Origin: Stictocephala bisonia
Taxonomy: Eukaryota; Arthropoda; Insecta; Hemiptera; Membracidae
Direction of reading: 5' to 3'
Assembly: GCA_035578905.1 (NCBI GenBank)
Contig: JAQJVL010002146.1
Span: forward strand, 1-64,000
DNA: 64,000 nt
Shown here: in pieces, positions 1-10,287 of the stretch
Layout of the letters: each line of letters opens with the position of its first letter
Position numbering within the stretch: position 1 is the stretch's first letter
The notes under the pieces: model-generated
What the model was told of the DNA's origin: nothing
The model's database searches: none
Seen by the model: only the letters and a program-made list of their open reading frames with translations
Program-made: the position numbers and the translations under genes

Positions 1-6
1 TCGGAA

Positions 7-258
7 ATGGGACAAATAGCTGACAAAGTGGAGGAACTTGAGTTGGATGAATGTTGCAGATGTCATGAAATTGCACTTTATGACGAGAAATTTATTAGGC
101 TTTTTGAAAGCTTACATTGGGAACCCTGTGAAGAGCACACCTACAGGAGATTGCTTGACAGACTGAAGGGGAAAGATCGCTACATATTGCCGGAGATTAT
201 AGACCTTACAGAAGATCCAGAGGTGAAGTGTAGGAGAGAAGCCAACACTGCGGTTTAG
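7..258 (+). CDS. C-terminal end of an unidentified protein (partial at left edge)
   Basis: The frame is open from base 1, so this is probably the last 85 or so codons of a longer gene. The peptide is acidic and cysteine-containing (CCRCHE near residue 16) with no family I recognise. A polyadenylation signal follows about 60 bases after the stop, and a hairpin also found beside the Polinton at 37 kb lies about 90 bases after it. That context suggests the last gene of a transposable or virus-like element rather than a host gene, but this is inference. Confidence 0.4.
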   Translation: MGQIADKVEELELDECCRCHEIALYDEKFIRLFESLHWEPCEEHTYRRLLDRLKGKDRYILPEIIDLTEDPEVKCRREANTAV

Positions 259-318
259 TTTTAAGATTTTACTTTTAAGATTTACTTTTGTAAAATATGT
301 ATTTGTAAAATGTTTGTA

Positions 319-324
319 AATAAA
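319..324 (+). promoter_or_regulatory. AATAAA polyadenylation signal
   Basis: A canonical AATAAA lies 61 bases after the stop of the preceding reading frame and is followed by an A-rich stretch, consistent with the 3' end of a transcript. Confidence 0.5.
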
Positions 325-346
325 GTTGGAAAAAAAAAAAGAAATA

Positions 347-410
347 AAAAAACTTCTTGCACAGAACATTTTCTGGAAATAGAAAAATTGTTCTGTGCAA
401 GAAGTTTTTT
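347..410. repeat. Perfect 22-bp hairpin, copy 1
   Basis: Arms at 347-368 and 389-410 are exact reverse complements of 22 bases with a 20-base loop; the core arm is ACTTCTTGCACAGAACA. It is followed at 425-442 by TGACCTTGAA...GTGACG. A related hairpin with the same flank lies in the opposite orientation at 37011-37066, beside the Polinton ATPase gene. In both places it lies within about 120 bases of a stop codon. Confidence 0.8.
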
Positions 411-453
411 AAAAAACACCCATCGTGACCTTGAAATCTGTGACGTAATACTA

Positions 454-695
454 AAGTGCGGGAGCTGACGTCATCACTGGAAGTGGGGTAAGATAAGAAG
501 CTTAGACTATAAGGTAAGGCTGTGACGTCATGCTGACGTCATCACGTGACGTCATGCTGACGTCATCACGTGACGTCATGCTGACGTCATCACGTGACGT
601 CATGGATGACGTCATCACAAATGACGTCACGCCCTTGTCTTATCTCACAATCTTATCTTATCTCATTTCCTGGAATTGGTCCAGCTCCCGCACTT
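454..695. repeat. Imperfect 240-bp inverted repeat enclosing a palindrome array
   Basis: The outer arms, AAGTGCGGGAGCTG at 454-467 and its exact reverse complement at 682-695, enclose a centre made largely of TGACGTCA palindromes. Flanking stretches (GTAAGATAAGAA near 487 and CTTATCTTATCTC near 655) also pair imperfectly. The whole could fold into one long hairpin. It could be a terminal repeat of an element, a foldback or an origin-like structure; the sequence alone does not decide. Confidence 0.7.
522..618. repeat. Tandem 24-bp repeat, two TGACGTCA palindromes per unit
   Basis: Three identical 24-bp units (522-545, 546-569, 570-593) and a 25-bp variant (594-618) each carry two TGACGTCA octamers. 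Further octamers flank the array near 466 and 622, giving about ten in 165 bases. TGACGTCA is the consensus CREB/ATF site, so the array could bind bZIP factors, or it may simply be palindrome-driven repeat expansion. Confidence 0.9.
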
Positions 696-759
696 TCCAC
701 TACTTACAAAACTCCTCTAGTACTCCTGGAACAAAAAAGAAACTTTTTTTAGGCTAATA

Positions 760-2580
760 TTATATTGATAGTTTTACAACATAGAAACATAAACAACCTT
801 AATATTATAGTTTGGACTATCAAATATTATATTAGACTATGTTATTATACAGTTTTATTTACAAATAAGTGGAACAAATTATTTTTTTGTAGTAAAACAA
901 AACAACTATAGTGTCAATACTGACACACACAATTTTAGAAGGTTACAAATAAATTATCTTTTATTATTTTAGTAATAACCAAATATATTATCCTTTAGTA
1001 TGGTTTTTGAATATAACTACCAATTGTTTTGAAGGTTCATAATCGATTATTTACTACTAATAATAAGTTACTTACTTTTTGACTAACGAGGAAGTCGACC
1101 TACGTATTCTTCTGCCATTTTTGTTTCTTTCCAAAGGGAGATGAAATAGAACAACAGTAGTGAGTCAAGTAGGCGCACCTGCCAGGAGCACTAGGAACTG
1201 TTTGCCCGACCTTTACTATACACAGTATGAAATCCATAAAATATTGAAGGCAAGTACAGTATCAAGGCTAGTATACAGGAGGTTGCCTCAGTCCTGTAAG
1301 GCGCATGGAGCCAGTAGCCGGCGGGAGTGTGACGTCATTCGGCGACCTGAGCGCCGCACTGCCTCGCCGCACATAGGAACCATTACGGCTCTGAGCTTAC
1401 TTACTGTGTTTATATGAGAAATACAGCTTGTCTTAATAGAAAATGACTTCTTCTTTGACTAATTATTAGAAACGATTTTAGACAGAAATGATATTCGCTC
1501 CCCACATTTCTTTGCTTTTAAGCTAAAATATACTCACATGATGAATGTTCCCTCTTAGTTTTAGCTTATTGCTCATCTCTATAAGCACACGTATAAAATA
1601 TTTATACAGCTTATTAGGCCTAAATATTTGCATTAAACTTAGGTTACATTAAAATAAGGAGATCAACACTGAGTTGTGTACATGAAATTTACTGAGACAT
1701 TTTTACAATTGGTCAAAGTTTAACAATAACATTACAGAAAAAAACTGCTTTGATATGTTAGCCTACTATTAGTGTTAAGTAGTCAACTTCTAAAATTTTT
1801 TTGCTGTTTTCCTGTCAGTAATTTCAAGTCTTCCTCTTTCCCTCTATAGGCCTATTAGAATTAAGAAATTTCAGACGAATTAACATTCTTTTTTTGATGA
1901 ATGTCCTTGCCACTTTGTATGGAACATTAGGTTACTTTGTTACCACAATCTTGGATAGATTTGAAACGACACCTAAAAAAAACAATCATTATAGTTATTG
2001 GCTTATTAAGGACATGAAATGTGTAATTTTAGGCAAGGTTTTGTTGGAAGATACATTTTTTTTCAGCCAGCTGTAGAAGAAATGTTTTATATTCTATGTG
2101 AAAAAGGTTTATACATATATCTTTGGTATATTAATTTGCATTTTCTACTACTCACTTAGCCTTTAATAATAGTCTCCTACAGTTATTATAGACTAGCTGT
2201 TACCCGCGGCTTAATTCGCGAAGCTACAAAATATAAGTCACCGGTATGCACTAAAATAATTTGTTTACGTTTTACCATGTGACTTCCTTTGCAGTAACTG
2301 ACAAACATCTTAACTACAGGTGGTTACGTTATAAACAATATTCTTCCCTAATATTTGCATTGTACGTTATCTATTATTATAGGCTAGACTGTATAAGTTT
2401 AGTAACATTTATTTTTGTAGTATAGTTTTTGTAAAAAATTGCTATTTAGGCGTAATAGTGCTATTAGGCAAAACAATTGTTAAGCAAGATCATTAACAAA
2501 ACCATAATACGTAGTCTACGTGTTTGTGCTATTTAATTTTAAAATTAATAGTCTATTTGGGAATACTTATATAACTTTAC
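760..2580. other. Gene-free AT-rich stretch
   Basis: No reading frame here looks like a protein; the 85-codon frame at 1160-1417 has no recognisable domain. At about 2192-2220 there is TAGCTGTTACCCGCGG, a string I associate with dispersed insect repeats, so a short retroelement tail may lie here. Confidence 0.5.
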
Positions 2581-4844
2581 CTTGGTTTTTTGATAGGTTG
2601 TCTTGACGAAACATCACAAACTCTTCGTTCAAAAATTTAGCTTCATTCAGCCAGTTTTGTGACGGCTTTGTCAGGCCTCCGCACGACAAATGTTTGATCC
2701 AGGAATCTGTCACATTATTTTCACACATCTCGTCGGTTTTTTCTTCACTTTTGTCAGTTAGATAAGGGTACTGTTTTTTTGTGTTTTTTAGCTACACAAC
2801 CTGCGAGATATTCAAGTGCATCATCTTTCAAGTCGTGGACACGGGCACTGTTATCAAAAACATCTTCGTTAGATTCTTGTAAAAAACTTAGGTTTTTTAC
2901 TTCCAATTCTAGGCAGTTTTCCTCGTTGAAAGATACTTCTTGGGGCACTTGAACTCCAGCAACTTTTAACACTGTACTGACTACTGTCTGTACCGTCATC
3001 AGTGTTACTTGTATAATTTGTATTAGCTTGCAGCATCCCTTGATTTTTTCCCAAAATGATCATTCTTAGCCTATACATTGCATCTAGTGGAGAAGGGTGA
3101 TAATTCAGTCCACCACGTGACCTAATCTGTGAAAAAAGATTTTCAAGAGAATCTTGGTTCAACCTGTGGGTTAGTATGTAGCTTATGTTGTGAGATTGTT
3201 TTAGGTCTTTGTACAGTTCTTGTAATGACAATATTGACAAAATGCAACCATTTTGAAACACCTGCAGCGTGGTTTTTCCAGTACACCTCATATCTTTTAT
3301 TTCGTTTGTCATTGTATGCAGAATTTCATCTTGTTTTTCGAGATCTTGGCCGTAAGGTCTTTCAAACGGTTGTCCGTATTTTTTGGGCGTGTACGAGTTC
3401 ATCAAATCAAACCAGTTGTTTACAAGTCCTACAAAGTAACTTGTAGATTCAGCTACTTTGTTGCCTTTCAGATAGTGGTTTAAAGCAGTTGCCACAGTAT
3501 GGGACATAAGCTCAGCAGCCTTTCTGATGTTTTTTCTCTGAGCCTTGTTTACAGTTAAGTGACTTTCTGTTAGCTTATGGCAAACCTTCAACTCACTCTT
3601 TGCGTCCATGTTTATGACAGAAGCTATTGGGTCCTTGGTTACAAATCTTCCATCTGATAAGCGAAATCCTGTGTCTAATAACCAGTTTCGAATCAGCTTA
3701 AGTACATGAGGGGCATCTGCAAAAACAAACACTTTGTCATTGGTAGGAGAAATGAAGTATGTTTGTTCAAAAGATATACCAAGTTGCTTCCATAAACCGA
3801 CATTTCCGCCTCCATGTCACTTACACAGGCTTTAACTGTGTACCCCGTTTCTTTGAGTTTCATAATAATTGAACAAAGAATACTTTTGGTAACCTGAGTG
3901 TCGAAATCTGCGTAAAGTGGTTGTTTCCACTTAGAAAATAGACCCCTTGCAGAAATGATTTGCATGCTAGAATGGGGCCCAACAATTTTGTCATTTTTTG
4001 TGTCATACTCTAAGACTTTCTTTACCTTTATTTCGTCAAACTGCAACACTATGCGTTCCAGGTCTTGAAAAGTACCTTTAACTAGTTCGAGGTACTTGAA
4101 AACAGATTCGAAAATCCCTTGATTGATCTCAAACCGAGTAGCCCAGCGCTGAAGTGTTGATAGTCCTGGCATAGGTATTTTCATTTTTCTTTTAACAAAC
4201 AAATAACAGCGTTTACTTAAATACCTTAAAGTAAATTCAAGAGAGATTTCATGACTGGTCCATGAAACTTGCTTTTTCATTCCTAATAAGAGGGTTATTT
4301 GATTTTTATTGAAAATTGATGTCAGGATTTTGTTCATTTTAGAGTGCATCAAACTGATATTGTTATTTTTCCTTTTCAGTCTGAGGTTTTCCTTCTTTAG
4401 TTTTTTTGTTTGGGATGTTTCCAAATTTATTTTACTTTCTAACATCGAAATCCTTTTTTTCAAATCACTGTTTTCTTTAATTAAAATTTCATTTTCAACA
4501 GGACTATTTACATTATGCAACGGTATTGATTTTTCGATGGACTCAGTAACGTTGTTTTCTGTTGCGGTTAGATTTGCAACATTTTCTTTATTAACTCGTT
4601 CTGCTATCATTTTCTTACTCTCTCGTGATTTCATTCGCCTATCTCTGGTATCCACATCAACAATCTGGGAAGAAATAACATTTGAATTTAGGCATACACT
4701 TAGATTGACAGATGGTACAGCACTCGGTTTTAACACTTTTTTGGGGGCTATTTTTAGAAGTTCGGCTTTCATATCCCGTTCGTAATCATCTGGTGTGAAA
4801 TGTTCGGAACAAACAACAGATGTAGTTGAAGTCGATGAGAGCAA
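2581..4844 (-). pseudogene. P-element/THAP9-like transposase 1, frameshifted
   Basis: Read on the minus strand, the protein starts with the end of a THAP zinc-binding domain (CSEHF near 4800, then AVPSVN). It continues into a basic coiled coil, an RNase H-like core (LQFDE near 4050, VSDM near 3820, FADAPHVLKL near 3705), a long insertion domain and the typical RSRGG block near 3115. The C-terminal region EYLAG...WIKHLSCGGL runs on to a possible splice donor at about 2580. Frameshifts near 3800, 2990 and 2760 break it. The first part of the THAP domain is absent; upstream lies a minisatellite and a retrotransposon. Family assignment is firm; the element is probably dead. Confidence 0.85.
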
Positions 4845-4950
4845 CAGCGAGGTGAGTCTACAGCTCCACCAAGTAATTTCACCATTACCTAGCCCTTCTA
4901 TGCCATTTCCCTCTCCATACTTGACAAATCACGGTATATTGTACCCCAAT

Positions 4951-5040
4951 ACACGTACAGTGGTATTGACCCACCTGCCCACCCGTACACGTACAGTGGT
5001 ATTGACCCACCCGCCCACCCATACACGTACAGTGGTATTG
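4951..5040. repeat. 36-bp minisatellite, 2.5 units
   Basis: Units at 4951-4986 and 4987-5022 and a half unit at 5023-5040 begin ACACGTACAGTGGTATTG; the two full units differ at only two positions. It lies between the broken P-element and the CR1-like insertion. Confidence 0.9.
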
Positions 5041-5047
5041 CTACTAT

Positions 5048-5089
5048 TGTGGCAATAGTATGTACACGTACGTATATACTATTGCCACA
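5048..5089. repeat. Perfect 14-bp stem hairpin
   Basis: TGTGGCAATAGTAT at 5048-5061 is the exact reverse complement of 5076-5089; the 14-base loop repeats the GTACACGTAC core of the adjacent minisatellite. It may mark the terminus of a small element into which the retrotransposon to the right inserted. Confidence 0.8.
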
Positions 5090-5091
5090 CA

Positions 5092-7590
5092 TACCTTTAA
5101 AAATCTTTTAAACTCAAACACTGCAATAGACAATTTTTTAACAAATTTTTCTGATGATAAAACTAGAGATTGTGGTTTAATAATCATGATTTCTGATCAT
5201 GATGCAATTTTGCTTGAAATTCTAGATGCTAGTAGTTCTTCTGTAAAAATTACCAAAAAGGAAGTACAAAAATTCAATGATGACAACACTGAATATTTTA
5301 AAAGGTGTCTTGAAAAGGAGGACTGGATGGATATGTACCAGGCTCCAGTAGAAAAAAAACATGAAGTTTTTCATGAACAGTTTTTATACCATTTTAATGT
5401 TTGTTTCCCTAAGTTAATGGTGACAGAGAAATCAGATAACAAAAAATACACTTGGATCACATCTGACATAAAGAACAAGAAATCTGCGTTAATTGATTTA
5501 GAAAAATTGCCGAGGGTTACAAAAAATGATTGTTTAAGCACTCAAAATAAAGCCAGGAAGAAAACATTGAAAAATGATATAGTTGAATAAAAAAAAAAAA
5601 AAAAAAAAAAGAAACAGCCGAAAAATTCAAAACTCCACAAATAAAATAAAGACCACTTGGGGTATAATCAATTCAAGTGTTGGCACTCGTCAAATTTCAA
5701 CCTCAAATCTAATCTTAAAGAAAGAAAATTCTTTCGTAACAGACCCAATTAGTGCACTTTTTAATGATTATTTTTTTAACGTAGTGAATGAAAATATTAT
5801 ACCTAATTTAGGGTATAATCCCTCTGACCTTTCTTCCGAAGACCAAAAATGTCAACGTCCAAATAATTATTTTTCATTCACTCAAATTAGCGATGAGGAT
5901 GTCATTAAAATTGTTATGTGTTTTGAAAATAAATACTCGGCTGGGTTTGATGACATCCCCATTACACTTCTAAAAAAGTGTATAAAAATTATTGCAAAAC
6001 CTTTAGCCCATCTAATAAATTCTTCAATGATATCAGGCCATTTTCCTGATAGATTAAAAATTGCTAAAGTGATCCCAGTGTATAAAAAGGGAGATTTCAA
6101 AGACTTTTCGTCATACCGTCCTATATCGCTTCTCCCAACTTTCTCTAAAATATTTTAAAGGTGTGTGTATAATCAACTGTTGAATTATCTTGAAAATAAT
6201 AATTTATTGGACATGGAACAGCAAGGCTTTAGGCCTGGAAAATCCACCATCACCGCTGGTGTTAACTTTATTGAAAACATTATAAGTGCTATTGATAAAG
6301 GTGAGAACGTAGTAGGTATTTTTCTTGATTTATCACGTGCCTTTGACAGCGTCTCTCACACAAAATTGATAACCAAATCAAAGGAACTTGGATTACGTAG
6401 GAAAGAAATAGATTGGTTTGAGTCATATTTAAGTGAAAGACCTCAATATGTAGAGATTAAACATAGAGAAGAAACTCTTTCGTGTAATTATATAAGAAAA
6501 TTTGCATCAAAATCTCAAAGAGTTAAGCATGGGGTGCCTCAGGGTTCCATTCTGGGACCTGTTCTTTTTTTATGTTACATCCAAGGCCTTCCACAAAAAG
6601 TAGTTAATAGTGATCTCTGTCTTCATGCAGATGACACTAATATGGTGGTTACTGGGAAAAATCAAGAAGATATTGAAATATCATCTTTTTTAGATTTATC
6701 AGAGGCCAAATCATTTTTTGACTCAAACAACCTTCTTCTAAATTCCACATAATCTACCTTTTTATCGTTTTCTACAAAACAGGCCATAGAAAAGCTTCAA
6801 CCACACATTTCAATAGAAGATGATTTTTTGATTCAATGCAGCAGTGCAAAATTTCTAGGTTTGACTATAGATGAACATTTATCGTGGGATATCCATGTGG
6901 ACAACATTACTCGCAAACTTTCTTCTGGAACCTATGCCTTACGACGAATGTCAACATTGTGCAATACAGAAAGCATGAGAATGATATACTATGCTTTTAT
7001 ACATTCCCATATATATTACGGTATTAGTATATATGGCGCAACAACTAAACAGAATTTAGATAAAATCTTGATATTACAAAAAAAGGCACTCAGAATAATG
7101 TTCAAACTGAATATAATAGATCATGTAACGCACATTTTTTCCGAACAAAACATACCGACAGTATACAGCCTATACATTATTGAATGCATTAAATTTTTTA
7201 AGTCAAACTGCAGTGAATCTCTAATACAATCCCAACACAATTATAACACACGTAATAAAATATCCTTAGATAGACACAGCTTGGAATTCTATAAAAAGAA
7301 AACAAGCTACATTGGAAAATATTTATTTATGCAGTTACCAACTGAGATTAAGCTTGAAAATAACGCAAAAAGTTTTGAAATCAAAATAATAAGATATCTA
7401 ACTGAAAAATCACTGTATTCAATTAATGAATATTTTTGTTCTTGAGTACTGAGAGTACTCAAGAATAATGCTATAAGTCTCATTATTGTTATTATTTGTT
7501 TTATTTTAGTTTAAGCATTTAATTATTAAGACGCTATTCTTTGTATATTTGTACAAAAAGATTATGAATAAAGAATTTTGACTTTTACTA
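5092..7590 (+). mobile_element. CR1/Jockey-group non-LTR retrotransposon 1, 5' truncated
   Basis: The element enters at the end of the apurinic-type endonuclease domain, continues through a reverse transcriptase and ends after a stop at 7445 with a 3' UTR carrying AATAAA near 7567. The upstream ORF1 and most of the endonuclease are missing, as expected for 5' truncation during target-primed reverse transcription. Boundaries are approximate: the left edge follows the hairpin at 5089 and the right edge adjoins a different repeat at about 7591. Confidence 0.8.
5097..7445 (+). pseudogene. Endonuclease tail plus reverse transcriptase of non-LTR element 1
   Basis: SDHDAILLE near 5197 is the last endonuclease motif. 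The RT carries YRPISLLP near 6117, FLDLSRAFD near 6322, GVPQGSILGP near 6533 and HADD near 6627 in place of the usual FADD/YADD, followed by a thumb and a C-terminal domain with an NTRNK block near 7248. Breaks occur at a 20-base A run near 5590, a stop at 6156 and a stop at 6750. The coding sequence is otherwise well conserved, so the copy is probably fairly young but inactive. Confidence 0.85.
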
Positions 7591-8200
7591 CGATGGAAAT
7601 AAATAAAATAACGAATGCAGTTTGTATTAGTTTATGATTTTAGTTTCAGAATCAGAATCTCTTTATTAACATGAACATTGAGAACAGGTTATGCGTCAGA
7701 ATATACATATGATACATAATAATAATAATACATGATTGTCATTTATAGTTGAGTATTAGTGTAACTGTTTTATCTTTCTATGTATATTTTGTAACTCATC
7801 CATAATTTTCTATACATCATGATATTTTGTAATTCTTCTATACTGGGTGCAAAATTTTTTGCAGCTGCCAAGGTGAATAATCATGTCTTCTAGCAGTAGG
7901 GTCATCCGCAGGTGTTGATCATGATGCACAGCTCCAAAAGCGAGTAGGTACTTGAGTACGGCGATTCTTGCGATTGCCTGCAAATCCCAATATTGGTCTG
8001 GGAGTTGGTATATAATAGATTTAGGTACGCCACACCCTCCCTTTTGGTTTTACGAGCCCAATATACAACTGTTCTACGTAGTAATTATAATGCAAATTGT
8101 AGGGAGCATATCGGTGCGTGTGGATCTGTTGCTTAATGAAGAATGGCAAACATGGAGTAGAGGTAGTGGTTTAAATGTCCACATTTAGTGGATATCATTT
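7591..8200. repeat. Unclassified dispersed repeat, left copy
   Basis: This is similar in the same orientation to 15705-16205, sharing for example CGATGGAAATAAATAAAATA at one end and GGTATATAATAGATTTAGGT versus GGTATATAATCGATTTAGGT inside. The left copy has about 150 extra bases around 7630-7800 that include, on the minus strand, AATAAAG then GATTCTGATTCTGA, like a short CR1-type 3' end. No coding assignment is secure. Confidence 0.65.
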
Positions 8201-8488
8201 ATTAAAAACCTTCAATACCCGTGGGAGGAATTTATCATTGTGACATAAGATTCTCTTAAGAAAGACGGATTTTGTTGGGTGGAGGTTGAAAAAGTTTGTG
8301 GAGAATGGTTCTGTTATAGCGATCGATTTTGTTTTCTGTTGCTATGTAAGAATTCAATAGAGCCATATCAAGAATATTGCAAAAGATCTTTTGCCAGTAC
8401 CGTTTAGTAGATCGAGTGTGCACTTTAACTGTATTTTATATTATACCAAGTATGCAATTTAATTAGTTTTGTGCGATATCCCTTACAT

Positions 8489-8869
8489 TCAAGGGGGATA
8501 TTCTTCAGACCTCTTCCCCATTCTTATCGTCTCGTCTAGTATTGTGCAGTTCACGTGACAGCCGTTGCCAAGCCGAAATCCTCTTTGCCTTCTGTCGAGC
8601 TCAACCTGAGCCCGAAGTCTACCTTCCACGATGGCTGAGAACATTCGTGAGATGACGGGTGCGATGGTAATAGGACACCAATTTTTCGATTCACCCAATT
8701 CCTTACCGGCCTTGGGTATCAGCGTCGTCCTATTTCTCAGCCATGAGGTTGGATATACTCCCCGGAACAGGATGATTTTAAACAAGATGGTAAGAGTTGC
8801 TTCCAAGCAGGGATGACTGCGAATCTCCTGCTTGGTAACACTATCCAGTTCTTTCCACACAGCACTCAA
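8489..8869 (-). pseudogene. R2-like retrotransposon reverse transcriptase fragment
   Basis: The peptide (126 residues) matches the start of the RT domain of R2-clade elements: RNRTTLIPKAGK, then WCPITIAPVISRMFSA (WRPIT normally), then RQRGF and a domain-2a region ending at 8489. It is on the same strand as the R2-like N-terminal half at 13.4-15.0 kb. That half stops at the APG motif that normally precedes this region, so the two are probably one element split by the CR1-like insertion between them. Confidence 0.75.
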
Positions 8870-8871
8870 AA

Positions 8872-10287
8872 AAGAAAAGAAAACACACTATACTTATTTG
8901 CAGTGACAGTCAAGGTAGAGACTTGTCCCCATATCTTGAACAAGCAAGCTCTGATAAATTTAATGTTTTTAACACTTGCCACCCTGGTGCTCCTCTGGAA
9001 CTAATAATGAATTCCATCACATCATCTAGTGATTTAAAACAACTGACCAAGGATGACTGTGTTGTCGTTGTGGGAGGCACAAATAATATAAATAAAATAT
9101 CTACTGGTAATCCTAAAAAGTTCCTGCAATATTTTCAAGACTTCTTGGTAAAGCAACAACATTTATTTCAGCATACAAACCTAATTCTCTGTACTATACC
9201 CTATAGGTATGATTTGGGTTCTGAGAGTCCGGAAAACATGTTGATTAAGGAAGCCAACGTAGCGATCAGGCATCTGTCCTTCAATAACTCCCATGTCAAG
9301 CTTCTTGACTTGTATATTTTAGAGAGATGCCATCAAACCAGACATGGCCTACATATTAATAAAAGTGGGAAACGGTTTGTATGTAAAGAAATCGTTAAGA
9401 TTACTGAACAGTTATTTCAAGATCAAAACAACTCGTTAATTCTCATTACAGACCCAATAGCTACACAATGTAATCAGGTGGTCTCCACTCAACCACATAG
9501 AGATGAAACCCCTTTAGAACCTATTCAAATTGTTGAAGATGACATGCAGAATTATGTAACACGTTTTCAGGGTAGTAGTGATATTGCCTTTGGACACTGC
9601 ATTTCAGCAGATTTCCAGGATCAAAGACACATGAGTAGAGGTGTAGCACTAGTTTTTAGAAACGAATTCGGCAGACCAACTTCTTCAGATCTGGCCAGCA
9701 GCAATCTCTCACTTCAGCATAGTAAATATGGCGCAGCAGTGTACGGACTCATTACTAAGCCAACATACAACAGTAAACCATCTGATGAGGAGGACTACAA
9801 TGCAGCTTTTCAATCACTTATTTTAGATCTTAAACTTAAAAAAATTAAAACACTTATTTGTTCCCCCATGGGATGCATGAGAGATGAGATTGCCCCTCAA
9901 CTGTTTGCTAGGAATATTGTGCAGCTTCACCGCAGTACCAGTGCCTCAGTCAACAAAGTCATACGGGATGAGAGGGCCACCAGAACGCTTCGAAATGGAC
10001 TTAAGCATCATGAGTTTGTGGCTTTGATAAGTAGTTGTATCGCCCAAGAAATGAGCAAGAGAAGTTCCATAGTTCCAGTCCAGATGTCAAGCTTGGGAGA
10101 GCACCTACAACCAGCATCAGAGAGAGATGTCATATCAGTGACAGCTGCAGAGTTACCACTTGTGTCAGTTTTGACTGGAGATACTCCCAGTGAAATACAA
10201 CGCTCCTGTAAAGCAAGAGTAATAGTAGAAGATAAAAAAAGTTCTGTTAAGGGGGGTTATCCAAAGCCACAGAGGTCAATGATTTAA
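8872..10287 (+). CDS. Retrotransposon ORF1: SGNH hydrolase joined to a macro domain
   Basis: The frame is open without interruption for about 470 codons and shows two enzyme-like domains. First is an SGNH/GDSL-type esterase: SDSQGRDL at 8902-8925 (block I, catalytic Ser candidate), VVGGTNN near 9070 (block III) and HGLHINKSGK near 9345 (block V His). CR1-like ORF1 esterases are an established family. Second, roughly 9547-9975, is a macro domain of the ALC1/OARD1 kind: HCISADF, RGVALVFRNEFG, YGLITKPTY, then SPMGCMRD. Such domains bind or hydrolyse ADP-ribose on nucleic acid or protein. A basic, low-complexity tail follows. The stop overlaps the opening of the endonuclease frame by five bases. 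The frame is 5' truncated; no start codon is claimed. Confidence 0.75.
   Translation, partial: KKRKHTILICSDSQGRDLSPYLEQASSDKFNVFNTCHPGAPLELIMNSITSSSDLKQLTKDDCVVVVGGTNNINKISTGNPKKFLQYFQDFLVKQQHLFQHTNLILCTIPYRYDLGSESPENMLIKEANVAIRHLSFNNSHVKLLDLYILERCHQTRHGLHINKSGKRFVCKEIVKITEQLFQDQNNSLILITDPIATQCNQVVSTQPHRDETPLEPIQIVEDDMQNYVTRFQGSSDIAFGHCISADFQDQRHMSRGVALVFRNEFGRPTSSDLASSNLSLQHSKYGAAVYGLITKPTYNSKPSDEEDYNAAFQSLILDLKLKKIKTLICSPMGCMRDEIAPQLFARNIVQLHRSTSASVNKVIRDERATRTLRNGLKHHEFVALISSCIAQEMSKRSSIVPVQMSSLGEHLQPASERDVISVTAAELPLVSVLTGDTPSEIQRSCKARVIVEDKKSSVKGGYPKPQRSMI

Noticed and set aside
522..618. CRISPR array
   Set aside because: Units are contiguous tandem repeats with no unique spacers, in an animal-type sequence.
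1160..1417. 85-codon plus-strand frame
   Set aside because: No domain, composition not protein-like, and no supporting neighbour; treated as chance.
2192..2220. TAGCTGTTACCCGCGG as a named retroelement
   Set aside because: The string resembles common insect repeats, but too little sequence is present to assign a family.
4795..5058. Plus-strand frame with TRTVVLTH repeats
   Set aside because: The repeated peptide is just the 36-bp minisatellite read through.
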